Positions 8,101-15,693 of a stretch of 64,000 bases of DNA are shown here, piece by piece. Source of the DNA: Nostocales cyanobacterium LEGE 11386 (lineage in GTDB: Bacteria; Cyanobacteriota; Cyanobacteriia; Cyanobacteriales; Nostocaceae); contig JADEXK010000028.1 in NCBI GenBank assembly GCA_015207155.1, forward strand, positions 1 to 64,000, written 5' to 3'. Under the pieces are notes generated by a model. It was not told the origin of the DNA. It saw only the letters and a list, made by a program, of their open reading frames with translations, and did no database searches. Within the stretch, counting starts at the first letter, position 1, and each line of letters starts with the position of its first letter. A program made the position numbers and the translations under genes.

Positions 8101-10821
8101 TGGCGCTGTTGCTTGCTCAATGGCCAGCTTTTCCCCAGTCCAGGCAATCTCTGCATTCAAGGGTCGCTCAAGTCCAGGAATACCTTGAGATAACTGTACC
8201 TGTCCAGCCGCACGCACATCAGCTAATTTGGCAGATCCCAAGATCCCAGCCACCTGCACATTACCACCAAACTCACTCTGCAACTGCTGATTTACCCGGT
8301 TTAATTCCACACCAGCTGCATCAACCATAGCCTGATAACGGCCATTCGCGACTTGGATATTAGAGGCTGTAATTGTACCCCCAGCAACATTTAACCGTGC
8401 CTGACCACTAGCTTGGATCGTTTCTGGTTGGAATGACTCAACAGATCCTGCCACATTTAATTGACCAGTTAACCCTCCCTGAAATTGTGGTGGTACGGCT
8501 GCCAACTGCTGCACAGGTAAATTATTTGCTTGGACTTGGGCTTGATAGCGACCATTAGCTAGTTGGATATTAGCAGCTGTAATTGTACCCCCGGCAACAT
8601 TCACACGGGCATCACCACTAGCTTGGATCGCTGCTGGCTGGAAGGATTCTACAGAACCTGCTACGTTAAATTGACCAGTTAACGCCCCTTGAAATTGTGG
8701 TGGTACGGCTGCTAACTGCTGCACAGCTACATTATTGGCGCGTACTTGGGCCTGATATACACCATCAGCCAATTGGATATTGGTGGCTGTTACAGTCCCA
8801 CCACCGACATTCAGCCTGGCTTCACCAGTACCACGCAAAGTGTTCAGGGAGAAATTTTCTGTATTACCTGCTATTTGAAATGTACCTGCCAACGGCCCAC
8901 CCAAAGCTGGAGGAGATTGTTTCAAGATGCGCCCTAGGCGGACATTATTAGCCACCAATTGAGCAGCAAAGTTTTTGTCTTGCAACTGGACATTAGTAAC
9001 TGCAATAGTGCCGCCAGCAATGTTAATTCCTGCATTTTCAGTGCGAATACTGGCGATTTGAAATGGTTCGGCGCTACCTGCAAGCAGCAAACGCCCGTTG
9101 AATTCTGCCCCGGATAATGAGATATTTTCTAGTTGATTTTGGTCTACAAAAGGTGCCAACCCTATACCAGAGGCTTGAGCCACCGCTTGCCAACGCTGAT
9201 TAGCAAAACTACCAGCACCCCTGACCATACCACCGCCGACATTCAAAGCCACATTGCGGAAGGTGAGGGTACGATCTGCGGCGATGATGGTTTCACCAGT
9301 CCCCGGATAAGTTGCCCCTGGAGCCTGCCATTTTACTATAGTTTGGACATTAGTAGTGGGGCCAGTGACTTGAGCTGTTGCAAAGAGAGTGCCAATTTGG
9401 ATAGGAGGTGTTGTTTCGTAAATTTTAGCGATCGCATCCCCGGAAACATTTTTGGCTGCAAAATTTAAATCTAGTCGGGGAGTTTTCCCCAGGAGGATTT
9501 TACCAGCACCTGTAATTTCTCCACCAACTGCGGCTTTGCCCTGAATATCGCTCAAGGTAACTAAGTTAGCATTGGGAGAAAATGCAAATTTACTACTGAT
9601 ATTATTAAAATTAATTTGATCAATTTGGGCAGTTTTAATTGTGGCAACTGAGCCGGAAATCACGGGTTTGGTAATGGGGCCAATCATTTGCAAGTTGGCT
9701 TGTAATTGCCCGTTTACAGGTACAGGTGCGGTGATATTGAGAGTTTCTTGAGCATTGGCCACACTCACTGCATTCACACGCCCTGCCAACTTAAAGCCTG
9801 CTTCCGTGTCGATAATTCCTGTAGCCACCAGAGGAATTTTGCCGTAATTGCTAGCAACATTATTTAGCTGCACCTCCGTTCCCTGAAAGCGGATTGGCCC
9901 TTGGGTATTAATAAAAGCTTCTGGTACGTTAGGAATTTGCAGCGTTACACCTTGCAAGTTAGCACTGCCAAATAACAAAGTTTGCTGTTCTGGTGCCAGT
10001 TGAATCTGCAAGTCGCCATTAACTGTACCCGCCTGTAAGTCGAAGGGTAACTTAATCAGGCGGGTAATTTTAGAAGCTAATAAATTTTGCGATCGCAGTT
10101 GTAAGTTGGATGCTAATGTTTTGGGGCGCACATCTCCCTGAATCGCAATATTCCCCCCACTATCTGCTTGTCCCCCCACTTCAAACTTAACTAACTGATT
10201 TTTTTCTAAAAGTTGGGCAGATCCATGCAGTTGCGAAAATGCTACAGGAGATGAGGGGGATATAGCTTCCTGATCTTCTCCTGCTTCCTCATATCTTCTT
10301 TGCGGTAACAATACCAACTTGCCATTGCGAAACCGGATTTTATCTAAATCAGTTTGAAGAGCGCCGCTTTCTCCCGGAGGGGCTATTTTAGTAGTAATCC
10401 AGTTTCCTTGATTATCTTGTTCAATATAAATATCTGGGTTGACTAAGGTGACATCTAGCTTTAACTGGCGGTTAAAAATTAGTTTCCATGGATCAAAACC
10501 CACTTCTACAGCATCAACTACTGCTTGGTCTGGATCTGTGGGTGTTGGCGGAATAGCTGAAGCCCCAAACTTGACTCCTGTGAGGGAAAAACCCGTAACT
10601 TGTCCTAGGTTTACCGGACGGTTGAGGGTGTTGGTAATCCCGGTTTCTGCTAACGGCGTTAATTCATTTTGCACAAAAGACCATAACCGCCAAACACCAC
10701 CGACCATTCCCACTAGCAAAATTCCGCCCAAAGCAATACCGCCGCGCCTCAACACCAGCAACGACAGACGTTTGCGGGCAAAGGGCTGGGAGTGCTGCTC
10801 TTCTTTAGGAGATTTAGTCAT
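5146..10821 (-). CDS. tamB: TamB-like translocation/assembly module protein
   Basis: This is a 1891-residue protein of the TamB (DUF490, AsmA-like) family. A single transmembrane helix near residues 25-45 anchors it in the inner membrane. A very long beta-rich periplasmic body follows, made of repeating short strands typical of bridge-like lipid-transfer proteins. The C-terminal TamB domain covers about the last 400 residues and ends in Phe. The family is known to span the periplasm and to help outer-membrane protein assembly or phospholipid transport, usually with an Omp85 partner, which is not in this window. Three near-identical 70-residue repeats lie at about 8330-8990. The ATG at 10821 is followed by a basic stretch before the helix. 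Confidence 0.93.
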   Translation of the reverse strand: MTKSPKEEQHSQPFARKRLSLLVLRRGGIALGGILLVGMVGGVWRLWSFVQNELTPLAETGITNTLNRPVNLGQVTGFSLTGVKFGASAIPPTPTDPDQAVVDAVEVGFDPWKLIFNRQLKLDVTLVNPDIYIEQDNQGNWITTKIAPPGESGALQTDLDKIRFRNGKLVLLPQRRYEEAGEDQEAISPSSPVAFSQLHGSAQLLEKNQLVKFEVGGQADSGGNIAIQGDVRPKTLASNLQLRSQNLLASKITRLIKLPFDLQAGTVNGDLQIQLAPEQQTLLFGSANLQGVTLQIPNVPEAFINTQGPIRFQGTEVQLNNVASNYGKIPLVATGIIDTEAGFKLAGRVNAVSVANAQETLNITAPVPVNGQLQANLQMIGPITKPVISGSVATIKTAQIDQINFNNISSKFAFSPNANLVTLSDIQGKAAVGGEITGAGKILLGKTPRLDLNFAAKNVSGDAIAKIYETTPPIQIGTLFATAQVTGPTTNVQTIVKWQAPGATYPGTGETIIAADRTLTFRNVALNVGGGMVRGAGSFANQRWQAVAQASGIGLAPFVDQNQLENISLSGAEFNGRLLLAGSAEPFQIASIRTENAGINIAGGTIAVTNVQLQDKNFAAQLVANNVRLGRILKQSPPALGGPLAGTFQIAGNTENFSLNTLRGTGEARLNVGGGTVTATNIQLADGVYQAQVRANNVAVQQLAAVPPQFQGALTGQFNVAGSVESFQPAAIQASGDARVNVAGGTITAANIQLANGRYQAQVQANNLPVQQLAAVPPQFQGGLTGQLNVAGSVESFQPETIQASGQARLNVAGGTITASNIQVANGRYQAMVDAAGVELNRVNQQLQSEFGGNVQVAGILGSAKLADVRAAGQVQLSQGIPGLERPLNAEIAWTGEKLAIEQATAPGLNVSGDIFANANIAGIPEITRLNLNVQAQNYNLQQLPINLPNQVAVAGNVDFDGQITGNLPLPNVTGKISLRDLVVQDIAFEPLLTGNIQSTQGQGLNLDITGNSDRLAFNLDAQNRPQSFLVQWQQAFASGQAQGNDWTVKVANFPLQILNLTPPPNLRLGAGRVAGLLTGDLQVNQQTLATTGNLAIASPEIGRITGDRLAAQFRYGDGKTTLTSSEFVKGNSSYAFAGNFGQTPQGPQLQGKLNVNQGNIQDVLTVAQIFELQDLQRGAAEPTYGTAADLTTKSRGLPNQPLLTQLKRFYEINALLTAQEQERRDSNPIPDLADLQGTFNGEVAVNTATANGLSVQFDLNGQNFAWGKKEEPNRFYTANNIVAQGRFENGVLQLLPLRIELENSRLAFRGNIGGDDQSGQLRVNNFPLELLNNFVNLPVGISGNLSGTAALAGSVANPQGRGELEITEGRLNQQPVESATASFSYADGRLNFGSTVSVVETEPVNITGSIPYQLPFASVAPDSNQISLDVKVKNEGLAILNLLTNQVAFEQGEGDVDITVRGTRQQPQVNGIATVNNATFTAQALPGKVRSVTGKIQFDFDRILVENLEGRFSRGDIKAAGEIPIFDNGPANLDNPLTINIGELALNLKGLYQGGASGNLQITGSALNPEIGGKVNLFDGQVLLADSANPDQPANNTPGLSSSATNKQIQPDDGNTLATFNNLEIELGKNVQINRPPILSFRATGNLTVNGSFAEPIPDGTIRLEQGGVNLFTTQFNLARGYKHTATFRASQPRDPELDVRLFAKVLDVVQSSDFTRTNTAGLAALESVRVEANVQGFASQLNENLELTSSPTRSDTEIVALLGGGFLGDQGGGDSTLGLINIAGSAVFSNFQAAFNQIGSAVGLSELRVFPTIISNNPEAGRSNSSLELAAEAGIDISPKISVSSIKILTANDPFQWGVNYRINDEIRLRASTNLDDDSRAVVEFQRRF
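8330..8990 (-). repeat. Tandem 210-bp repeats inside tamB
   Basis: Segments beginning VQQLAAVPPQFQG recur with a period of exactly 210 nt (70 codons): equivalent points lie at 8504 and 8714, with further, more diverged units on either side. Each unit carries LNVAGSVESFQP and VNVAGGTITAANIQ. The high nucleotide identity implies recent duplication or gene conversion within the periplasmic rod. Confidence 0.85.
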
Positions 10822-11106
10822 ATAATTTCTCTTTCCGCTAGTGTAGCTGGCATACTACTAAGCAATAACTGGCAAATATTATTTTGATGCTTATTCCAGG
10901 ATACAAACCTATTTGAGATTTTGGGATCAGAGATTACTTAGATGATGATGGGGATACTTGTGCAAAGTTTAATTTTCTCCTGTTTGCTAGCTCAAGGTTA
11001 TTGATGCTTGGCTAAGAATCTGCATAAAGTGAAAATTGTAGATGTCTCTTTCCCAGAGGCACAGTCTAAAACTTTAATATAGATAGATTAAAAAACAAAG
11101 GGACAG

Positions 11107-11520
11107 ATGATTACACCAATGCGCGTTTTTGTGTTGATTTTCAATGCTCGCACAGAAAACGAGGGAATTCACTCAATTCGGGTGGGCGATCGCAATAAAA
11201 TTCTCATGTTTGAGTCAGAAGATGACGCTCTCCGCTTTGCTCTGATGCTGGAAGCTCAGGATTTCCCTACACCTACAGTAGAAATGCTTGATGCTGAAGA
11301 AGTTAAGGGGTTTTGCGAAAGTGCTGGTTATGAATGGGAAATCGTCCCAGCAAACAGTGATTTAATTCTGCCCCCAGAAATTAATGTCGAGGAAACCGAC
11401 TGGCAAGCTGAGGCTGAGGAGGAGGATGACTTTCGTTCTCATCAAGTCCCACCAGCCGCACCAGAAATCTCTGATTCTGAACTAGAAAACATTCGTCGTA
11501 AACTGGAAGGCTTATTGTAA
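11107..11520 (+). CDS. DUF3110 domain protein
   Basis: A 137-residue soluble protein. The first 85 residues (MRVFVLIFNARTENEGIHSI, then DDALRFALMLEAQDFP) match the DUF3110 family of cyanobacteria and plastids, whose function is unknown. The C-terminal third is strongly acidic (EEEDD) and probably unstructured. Two in-frame starts exist, at 11107 and 11119; the first is better placed behind AGGGAC. It is transcribed divergently from tamB across a 285-nt gap that must hold both promoters. Confidence 0.8.
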   Translation: MITPMRVFVLIFNARTENEGIHSIRVGDRNKILMFESEDDALRFALMLEAQDFPTPTVEMLDAEEVKGFCESAGYEWEIVPANSDLILPPEINVEETDWQAEAEEEDDFRSHQVPPAAPEISDSELENIRRKLEGLL

Positions 11521-11529
11521 AGAGTGCTG

Positions 11530-11625
11530 AGTGCTGTAGACGCTGCTGCGGCTTCCCGCAGGGTGGAGCCTGGAGCCAGTGTGTTGGGCGGCTTTGCCGA
11601 CTTGTAGCATCTGGCGTTGCTGAGT
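11530..11625. repeat. Degenerate GTGCTGAGTGCTG/REP-like repeat
   Basis: Just after the DUF3110 stop come AGTGCTGAGTGCTG and a GC-rich segment with the hairpin CTGCGGCTTCCCGCAG. The GTGCTGAGTGCTG unit also flanks the elements at 15481-15618, 18965-19020 and 33964-34075. It is non-coding and may terminate the upstream transcript. Confidence 0.5.
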
Positions 11626-11706
11626 AAAAATACTAGCCCCTAATCCAGTTTCCAGTACTTTTTTTCATAAGAGTTATTTATTAAATGGATGTAACGGATG
11701 TAGACA

Positions 11707-12627
11707 ATGCAAAATTTGCAGGAACGTGGCTATCTTCTAACCGAACAGGTAAATCCTCACAGCCTTAATTTAGACCAGCTTAATTCTGTAGAGTTGGTTG
11801 ATTTGTTTAATAGTGAAGACCAAAAAGCAGTTGCGGCGGTGGCGGCGGCTAAAATTCAGTTAGCTGAAGCGATTGATTGCGCCGCCGAGCGTTTGCGCCA
11901 GGGAGGACGTTTATTTTATGTTGGTGCGGGAACAAGTGGCAGGTTAGGGGTATTAGACGCTGCTGAATGTCCACCTACTTTTTGTACTCCCCCAGAGTTG
12001 GTACAGGGAATTATTGCGGGTGGTGCTGGTGCATTGGTACGCAGTTCCGAAGATTTAGAAGATCGTAGCGAAGATGGTGAGATGGCGATCGCTCAACGAC
12101 ATATCACCCAATTAGATGTGGTAGTCGGGATTACTGCTGGCGGGACAACGCCTTTTGTTCACGGGGCGCTGAACGCTGCTCGTCAACGGGGAGCCAGTAC
12201 TATTTTTATTGCCTGCGTACCGATAGAACAAGTTAGCTTTGATGCGGATGTTGACATTCGTTTATTAACTGGGCCAGAAATCCTCGCTGGTTCAACTCGC
12301 TTAAAAGCTGGGACAGCTACAAAATTAGCTTTAAATATCCTTTCGACTGGAGTCATGGTCAAGCTGGGTAAAGTTTACGGCAATCGCATGGTAGATGTAG
12401 CTGTGACTAATCTTAAGTTACGCGATCGCGCTTTGCGGATGCTGCAAGACCTCACAGGTTTAAGTCGAGAAGCTGCTGGTTTCTTATTAGAACGTAGTGG
12501 GAAATGGGTAAAGTTGGCGTTATTGATGCACTGGACTGGTTTAGAAAAAGAGGCAGGTGAACAACTGCTTGCAGAACATCAAGGTAATCTCAGAACAGCA
12601 GTAGATAACTACAAAAATAACAAATAA
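11707..12627 (+). CDS. murQ: N-acetylmuramic acid 6-phosphate etherase
   Basis: MurQ cleaves the lactyl ether of MurNAc-6-phosphate, giving GlcNAc-6-phosphate and D-lactate in peptidoglycan recycling. The 306-residue length fits the family. The SIS-domain signature GAGTSGRLGVLDAAECPPTF is at about residues 75-95, and AGGTTPFV and STRLKAGTATK follow in the usual order. The Glu in AAECPP sits at the active-site position. The C-terminal helical segment (GLSREAAGFLLERSG) is the UBA-like tail common in MurQ. No permease or kinase for MurNAc adjoins it, so recycling of internal material seems likelier than uptake. Confidence 0.96.
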   Translation: MQNLQERGYLLTEQVNPHSLNLDQLNSVELVDLFNSEDQKAVAAVAAAKIQLAEAIDCAAERLRQGGRLFYVGAGTSGRLGVLDAAECPPTFCTPPELVQGIIAGGAGALVRSSEDLEDRSEDGEMAIAQRHITQLDVVVGITAGGTTPFVHGALNAARQRGASTIFIACVPIEQVSFDADVDIRLLTGPEILAGSTRLKAGTATKLALNILSTGVMVKLGKVYGNRMVDVAVTNLKLRDRALRMLQDLTGLSREAAGFLLERSGKWVKLALLMHWTGLEKEAGEQLLAEHQGNLRTAVDNYKNNK

Positions 12628-12640
12628 TAATTGAAAGTTT

Positions 12641-12687
12641 GTAGTGAGGACTTTAGTCCTAATTTTGAGGACTAAAGTCCTCACTAC
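12641..12687. terminator. 20-bp perfect hairpin between convergent genes
   Basis: GTAGTGAGGACTTTAGTCCT (12641-12660) and its exact complement (12668-12687) form a 20-bp stem with a 7-nt loop. It lies between the convergent murQ and NTPase genes and could stop both transcripts. The half-unit GGACTTTAGTCC recurs at 28898-28910 and 54178-54190, so it is also a dispersed repeat. Confidence 0.6.
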
Positions 12688-12704
12688 GAGCCAACCTCAC
12701 TATT

Positions 12705-13253
12705 TTAGACTTCTGCTTCTAGTAAATTTGTTAATACCTGATTTTGGAGAATGTCCAAAACTTCTTCAAGCGTATAAACAGAAGTATCTATAATTTTAAT
12801 ATTTTTGCATAACGCTTGTTTGCGTAATAAATTCGCCCAATTTTGCATATCACTATTAACTAATTCCGGTTGTTGCCGAATATTAATTAGTCGCTCTTGC
12901 ATTACTTCCCAAGTACAATCAATTAAAGCAATAGCATACTTTGTCAAACCAAAATTCTGACAAGCATCTTCAATAAAATTTAAGCGTACTTGTCCTTCTA
13001 TAATTACCGTGTCTGTTTTCTGATATTCTTTGAGAATTTTTGCAATCCATTTATGGGTTGTAATTTCCTGCCATCTTTCTCCTGAATCTACCTGCTCAAT
13101 CATCTCAGTGAGAGATGGAACACCTATAGAATCGAAGTGTATAAAAAAGTGGGATTTATTCGTATTCTTTGCTTTCAGGGCATTAACAATTGTTGTTTTT
13201 CCCACCCCAGATGCTCCAGATAAAAACAAAATATTTGGGTGCTGCTGCCACAT
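12705..13253 (-). CDS. AAA-type P-loop NTPase / putative kinase
   Basis: This 182-residue protein has a P-loop (GASGVGKTTI, residues 13-22) close to the N-terminus, followed by a FIHFDSIGVP strand and VIIEGQVRL, the Walker B-like strand. The layout resembles small-molecule or nucleotide kinases of the AAA_33/adenylylsulfate-kinase-like group. No substrate-defining motif is recognised. It is short, complete and on the minus strand, facing murQ. An NTP-dependent phosphotransfer is plausible; the substrate is unknown. Confidence 0.75.
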   Translation of the reverse strand: MWQQHPNILFLSGASGVGKTTIVNALKAKNTNKSHFFIHFDSIGVPSLTEMIEQVDSGERWQEITTHKWIAKILKEYQKTDTVIIEGQVRLNFIEDACQNFGLTKYAIALIDCTWEVMQERLINIRQQPELVNSDMQNWANLLRKQALCKNIKIIDTSVYTLEEVLDILQNQVLTNLLEAEV

Positions 13254-13325
13254 AGTTTCTTGCTTTTAATAAAACTGGGAATTATTAATACTCTTAAAAA
13301 AGTTATACTCGTCACACATTCATAT

Positions 13326-13580
13326 TCATGTTTTTTGATTTTGCGACTTAAACCTACCTGCAAGAAACTCTCGCTTTTTGAGATGCTTCGTTTTACGTTT
13401 AGTAACTCGCTCTCGCCACATTCGGAAACTAGATTCCTTCATTTCCCGCCGCATTAAGGCAATCACCTGTTTTTCTTGTAGTCCAAACTGAGTTTCAATC
13501 ACATCAAAAGGTGTTCTATCTTCCCAAGCCATTTCCATGATGCGATTAATAGTTGCAGAATCGATATCTGGTAACTTCAT
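13326..13580 (-). CDS. TIGR03643 family (DUF2805) small protein
   Basis: An 84-residue basic protein with MEMAWEDRTPFDVIETQFGL followed by VIALMRREMKESSFRMWRERV. These match the TIGR03643/DUF2805 family, small proteins with a helix-turn-helix-like N-terminus (AWEDRTPFD..FGL) and a Lys/Arg-rich tail (RKTKHLKKREF). The family is widespread in bacteria and its role is not established; nucleic-acid binding is a reasonable inference from charge and fold. It may be cotranscribed with the NTPase 72 nt downstream. Confidence 0.8.
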   Translation of the reverse strand: MKLPDIDSATINRIMEMAWEDRTPFDVIETQFGLQEKQVIALMRREMKESSFRMWRERVTKRKTKHLKKREFLAGRFKSQNQKT

Positions 13581-14377
13581 TTCTTATACTTGTAATTTAT
13601 CAATTAGAGTTATATATATTTTACTTTTATTTTTGAAGAATTTGTAACGTAGTGGATAAAAAATGAATATACGCGTTATTAGCCTACAAAAGCAGGCTGT
13701 GCTTCTGAGCCATTGGCTTGAGAATATTGGGAAATAAAGGCTAAAGTTAAAATCTAAAAAATCTTTGTTAGGACTTACGCAAAAGAACCACTCAAACTCT
13801 CATTCCTCTGTGTTACGCCATTTGCTACAACGCGGGGAACCCGCGCAACGCAATGGCTCCTCTGTGCCTCTGTGGTTCAATTTTCTCTAACCCGCGCGTA
13901 AGTCATGTTTGTTTGTAATTGATATCACAAAATAATAATTTGATAATGTTTTAAGTTGTACATTTAAAGTTTTTTGTATGTGCAATATATTAAAAATAGC
14001 AAAATAAAGTACATTACTAAAATAAACTTTCGTTTTACAAAAGCAATTTTAAAAGTTTCTCTTAATTTTTTTGACAATTAGTAAAAAAAAAATTAAGCTA
14101 AAAGATAGGTTTAATTAATCAAACAGAAAACAGCAATTTTGTTAGGTAAATTAAAAATCGCTGTTGTAGATTATCGGCATGAACAAATGAATTGAACTCA
14201 ATCATTCACTATAAATAGTAACTTCGCTGATGTAGCTACAACCAAGTTGCCACTTGAGTAACCGGATTTCGCCGCGCATAATTCAACAAATTCCGATCAG
14301 GTGCAAAAAATTGTAGTGGTGTGAGTAGCTGTAAATCTTGACGACTGAGGTGCAATGGATATTTCCAGGAGAACACA
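13581..14377. other. 797-nt gene-free region upstream of the ARTO cluster
   Basis: No credible gene is seen. The region contains a TIR-bounded repeat (13770-13905) and then about 320 nt of very AT-rich DNA that probably holds the promoter of the terminal oxidase cluster. A TATAAAT box at about 14211 and the palindrome TGTAGCTACA near 14232 are possible elements. A minus-strand frame at 14236-14445 overlaps the real gene start and has no family features. No GTA-N8-TAC NtcA site was recognised. Confidence 0.5.
13770..13905. repeat. AGGACTTACGCA-TIR element with a nested hairpin module
   Basis: The left end AGGACTTACGCA (13770-13781) matches the left ends of elements at 37779 and 48903; the right end GCGTAAGTC is at 13896-13904. 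Relative to the 37779 copy it carries an extra block of about 46 nt, 13814-13860, which is the GC-rich hairpin module also found at 55365-55411. It is non-coding. Confidence 0.75.
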
Positions 14378-14878
14378 ATGCTTGAGTATCTTACATCTTT
14401 GAACGACCACAATTTACCGTATCCAGATACGATGCATCCCATCATCGTCCACTTCGTAATCGCGATGGTTTTGTTTGCATTCTTCTGTGATGTACTAGGT
14501 TATTTTACTGGTAGAACTCATCTTTTTGAAGTGAGTTGGTGGAATATGTGTGTAGCGACGATCGCTATCTTCGTAGCGATTATTTTTGGTCAGTTTGAAG
14601 CTGGTTTAGCACAACCTTACGACTTAGCTAAATCAGTGCTGAATGTGCATACACTAGTTGGCTGGTCGCTATCGGGAATTATCGCCTCAATTACAGCTTG
14701 GCGCTATGTAATTCGTACCCGCAACCCTTACAAATTGCCAATTCATTATATGGTAGCGGGGCTACTGTTAACTGTGATTGTGGGTATGCAAGTATATCTC
14801 GGTGATGAACTTGTTTGGGTATATGGACTGCACACAGTACCAGTTGTTGAAGCAGTCAAGGAAGGTATCTTGCCATGA
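14378..14878 (+). CDS. DUF2231 membrane protein, first of a pair
   Basis: A 166-residue integral membrane protein with about four transmembrane helices (near residues 25-45, 55-75, 90-108 and 125-143). The phrase LPYPDTMHPIIVHFVIAMVLF carries the conserved HP..VH pattern of the DUF2231 family, whose His residues are candidates for heme or metal binding. A good AGGAG lies 7 nt upstream. Its stop overlaps the next gene by four bases, and a cytochrome oxidase operon follows. This context suggests a part in assembling, or passing electrons to, the quinol oxidase; that is inference from position. Confidence 0.85.
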   Translation: MLEYLTSLNDHNLPYPDTMHPIIVHFVIAMVLFAFFCDVLGYFTGRTHLFEVSWWNMCVATIAIFVAIIFGQFEAGLAQPYDLAKSVLNVHTLVGWSLSGIIASITAWRYVIRTRNPYKLPIHYMVAGLLLTVIVGMQVYLGDELVWVYGLHTVPVVEAVKEGILP

Positions 14879-15480
14879 ACTCGGAATTAATTGACCAATT
14901 AAACGTACAACTAGGCGCTAACGGCTTACCTTATTCCATTCCCATTCATCCCAACTTAGTCCACCTGACTTTGGGTCTGTTCATCATTGGGATTACCTTT
15001 GATATCGTTGGTACACTTTTCCCCTTCCAAAAATGGATGTTCAAATTTTTGGCAATTTCCGTTGAACGTGCCAACTTATTTGATGTGGGCTGGTACAACA
15101 TGCTAGGTTCCACGGTGATTACTTTTTTCACCGTAGCCGCAGGCTTTTATGAAATGTTGCTAGCTACACCACCAGCTGATGTTAAAAGTGCCTGGGGAAT
15201 GCAGGCAATGGAAACAATGATTTGGCATGGCATCGGTGGCGTATTCTTACTAGCGCTGATTCTGGGTATGACCGTTTGGAGAGGATGGCAGCGCTTCGTT
15301 TGGAGTCAAGACACAGACCAACAAGTGCAGTGGAGTTATCTAGCCACCGGCGTAGCAGTGATGTTAATCATGTACGTCCACGGCACACTAGGGGCACAAA
15401 TGGCCGCCGAATTTGGCGTACACAATACCGCCGATACCTTACTGAGAATGGGTGCAGACCTGAATACAGTGCTGAAGTAG
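14875..15480 (+). CDS. DUF2231 membrane protein, second of a pair
   Basis: This 201-residue protein is a paralogue of the preceding one, with the matching phrase LPYSIPIHPNLVHLTLGLFI and about four helices. Further His residues lie in MIWHGIGGVF and YVHGTLGAQM. The four-base ATGA overlap with the upstream gene implies coupled translation and probably a heterodimer. The 213 nt between it and coxB are filled with repeats, so cotranscription with the oxidase is likely but not certain. Confidence 0.85.
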   Translation: MNSELIDQLNVQLGANGLPYSIPIHPNLVHLTLGLFIIGITFDIVGTLFPFQKWMFKFLAISVERANLFDVGWYNMLGSTVITFFTVAAGFYEMLLATPPADVKSAWGMQAMETMIWHGIGGVFLLALILGMTVWRGWQRFVWSQDTDQQVQWSYLATGVAVMLIMYVHGTLGAQMAAEFGVHNTADTLLRMGADLNTVLK

Positions 15481-15517
15481 CAAAGTGCTGAGTGCCTTTT
15501 TGAGTGCTGAGTGCTGA

Positions 15518-15617
15518 GTGCTGTAAAGCCCTGCGGGCATGGCTGCGCTTAGAGCGGTAGCGGGGCGTAAAGCCCTGCGGGCATGGCTGCGCTTATAGCC
15601 CGTGCTGAGTGCTGAGT
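15518..15617. repeat. 100-nt dispersed repeat, copy A
   Basis: A unit with two tandem AAAGCCCTGCGGGCATGGCT segments, bounded by GTGCTG and GTGCTGAGTGCTGAGT. The reverse complement recurs at 33964-34063 with about two differences in 100 nt. Each half can fold (GCCCTGCGGGC). It lies between the second DUF2231 gene and coxB. Confidence 0.9.
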
Positions 15618-15645
15618 GTTTAGTGTTTAGTGAAAAATTCCTCTG

Positions 15646-15692
15646 TTCCCTATCCCCTATTCCCTATCCCCTATTCCCTATTCCCTATTCCC
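15646..15692 (+). repeat. CCCTATT heptamer tract upstream of coxB
   Basis: Six or so units of CCCTATT/CCCTATC run directly into the coxB start codon, ending two bases before the ATG. They resemble the short tandemly repeated heptamers of heterocystous cyanobacteria. They leave no purine-rich Shine-Dalgarno sequence before coxB. Confidence 0.8.
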
Positions 15693-15693
15693 A

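Noticed and set aside
8330..8990. Regular spacing of repeats considered as a CRISPR array
   Set aside because: The 210-nt units are coding repeats in frame within tamB, with no short repeat-spacer pattern. No CRISPR array or cas gene was found in the window.
14160..14377. NtcA or heterocyst-type promoter for the oxidase cluster
   Set aside because: No GTA-N8-TAC site or clear consensus was found by eye; regulation cannot be claimed from the sequence.
14236..14445. A 69-codon minus-strand frame upstream of the oxidase cluster
   Set aside because: It overlaps the start of a certain gene on the other strand and shows no family likeness.
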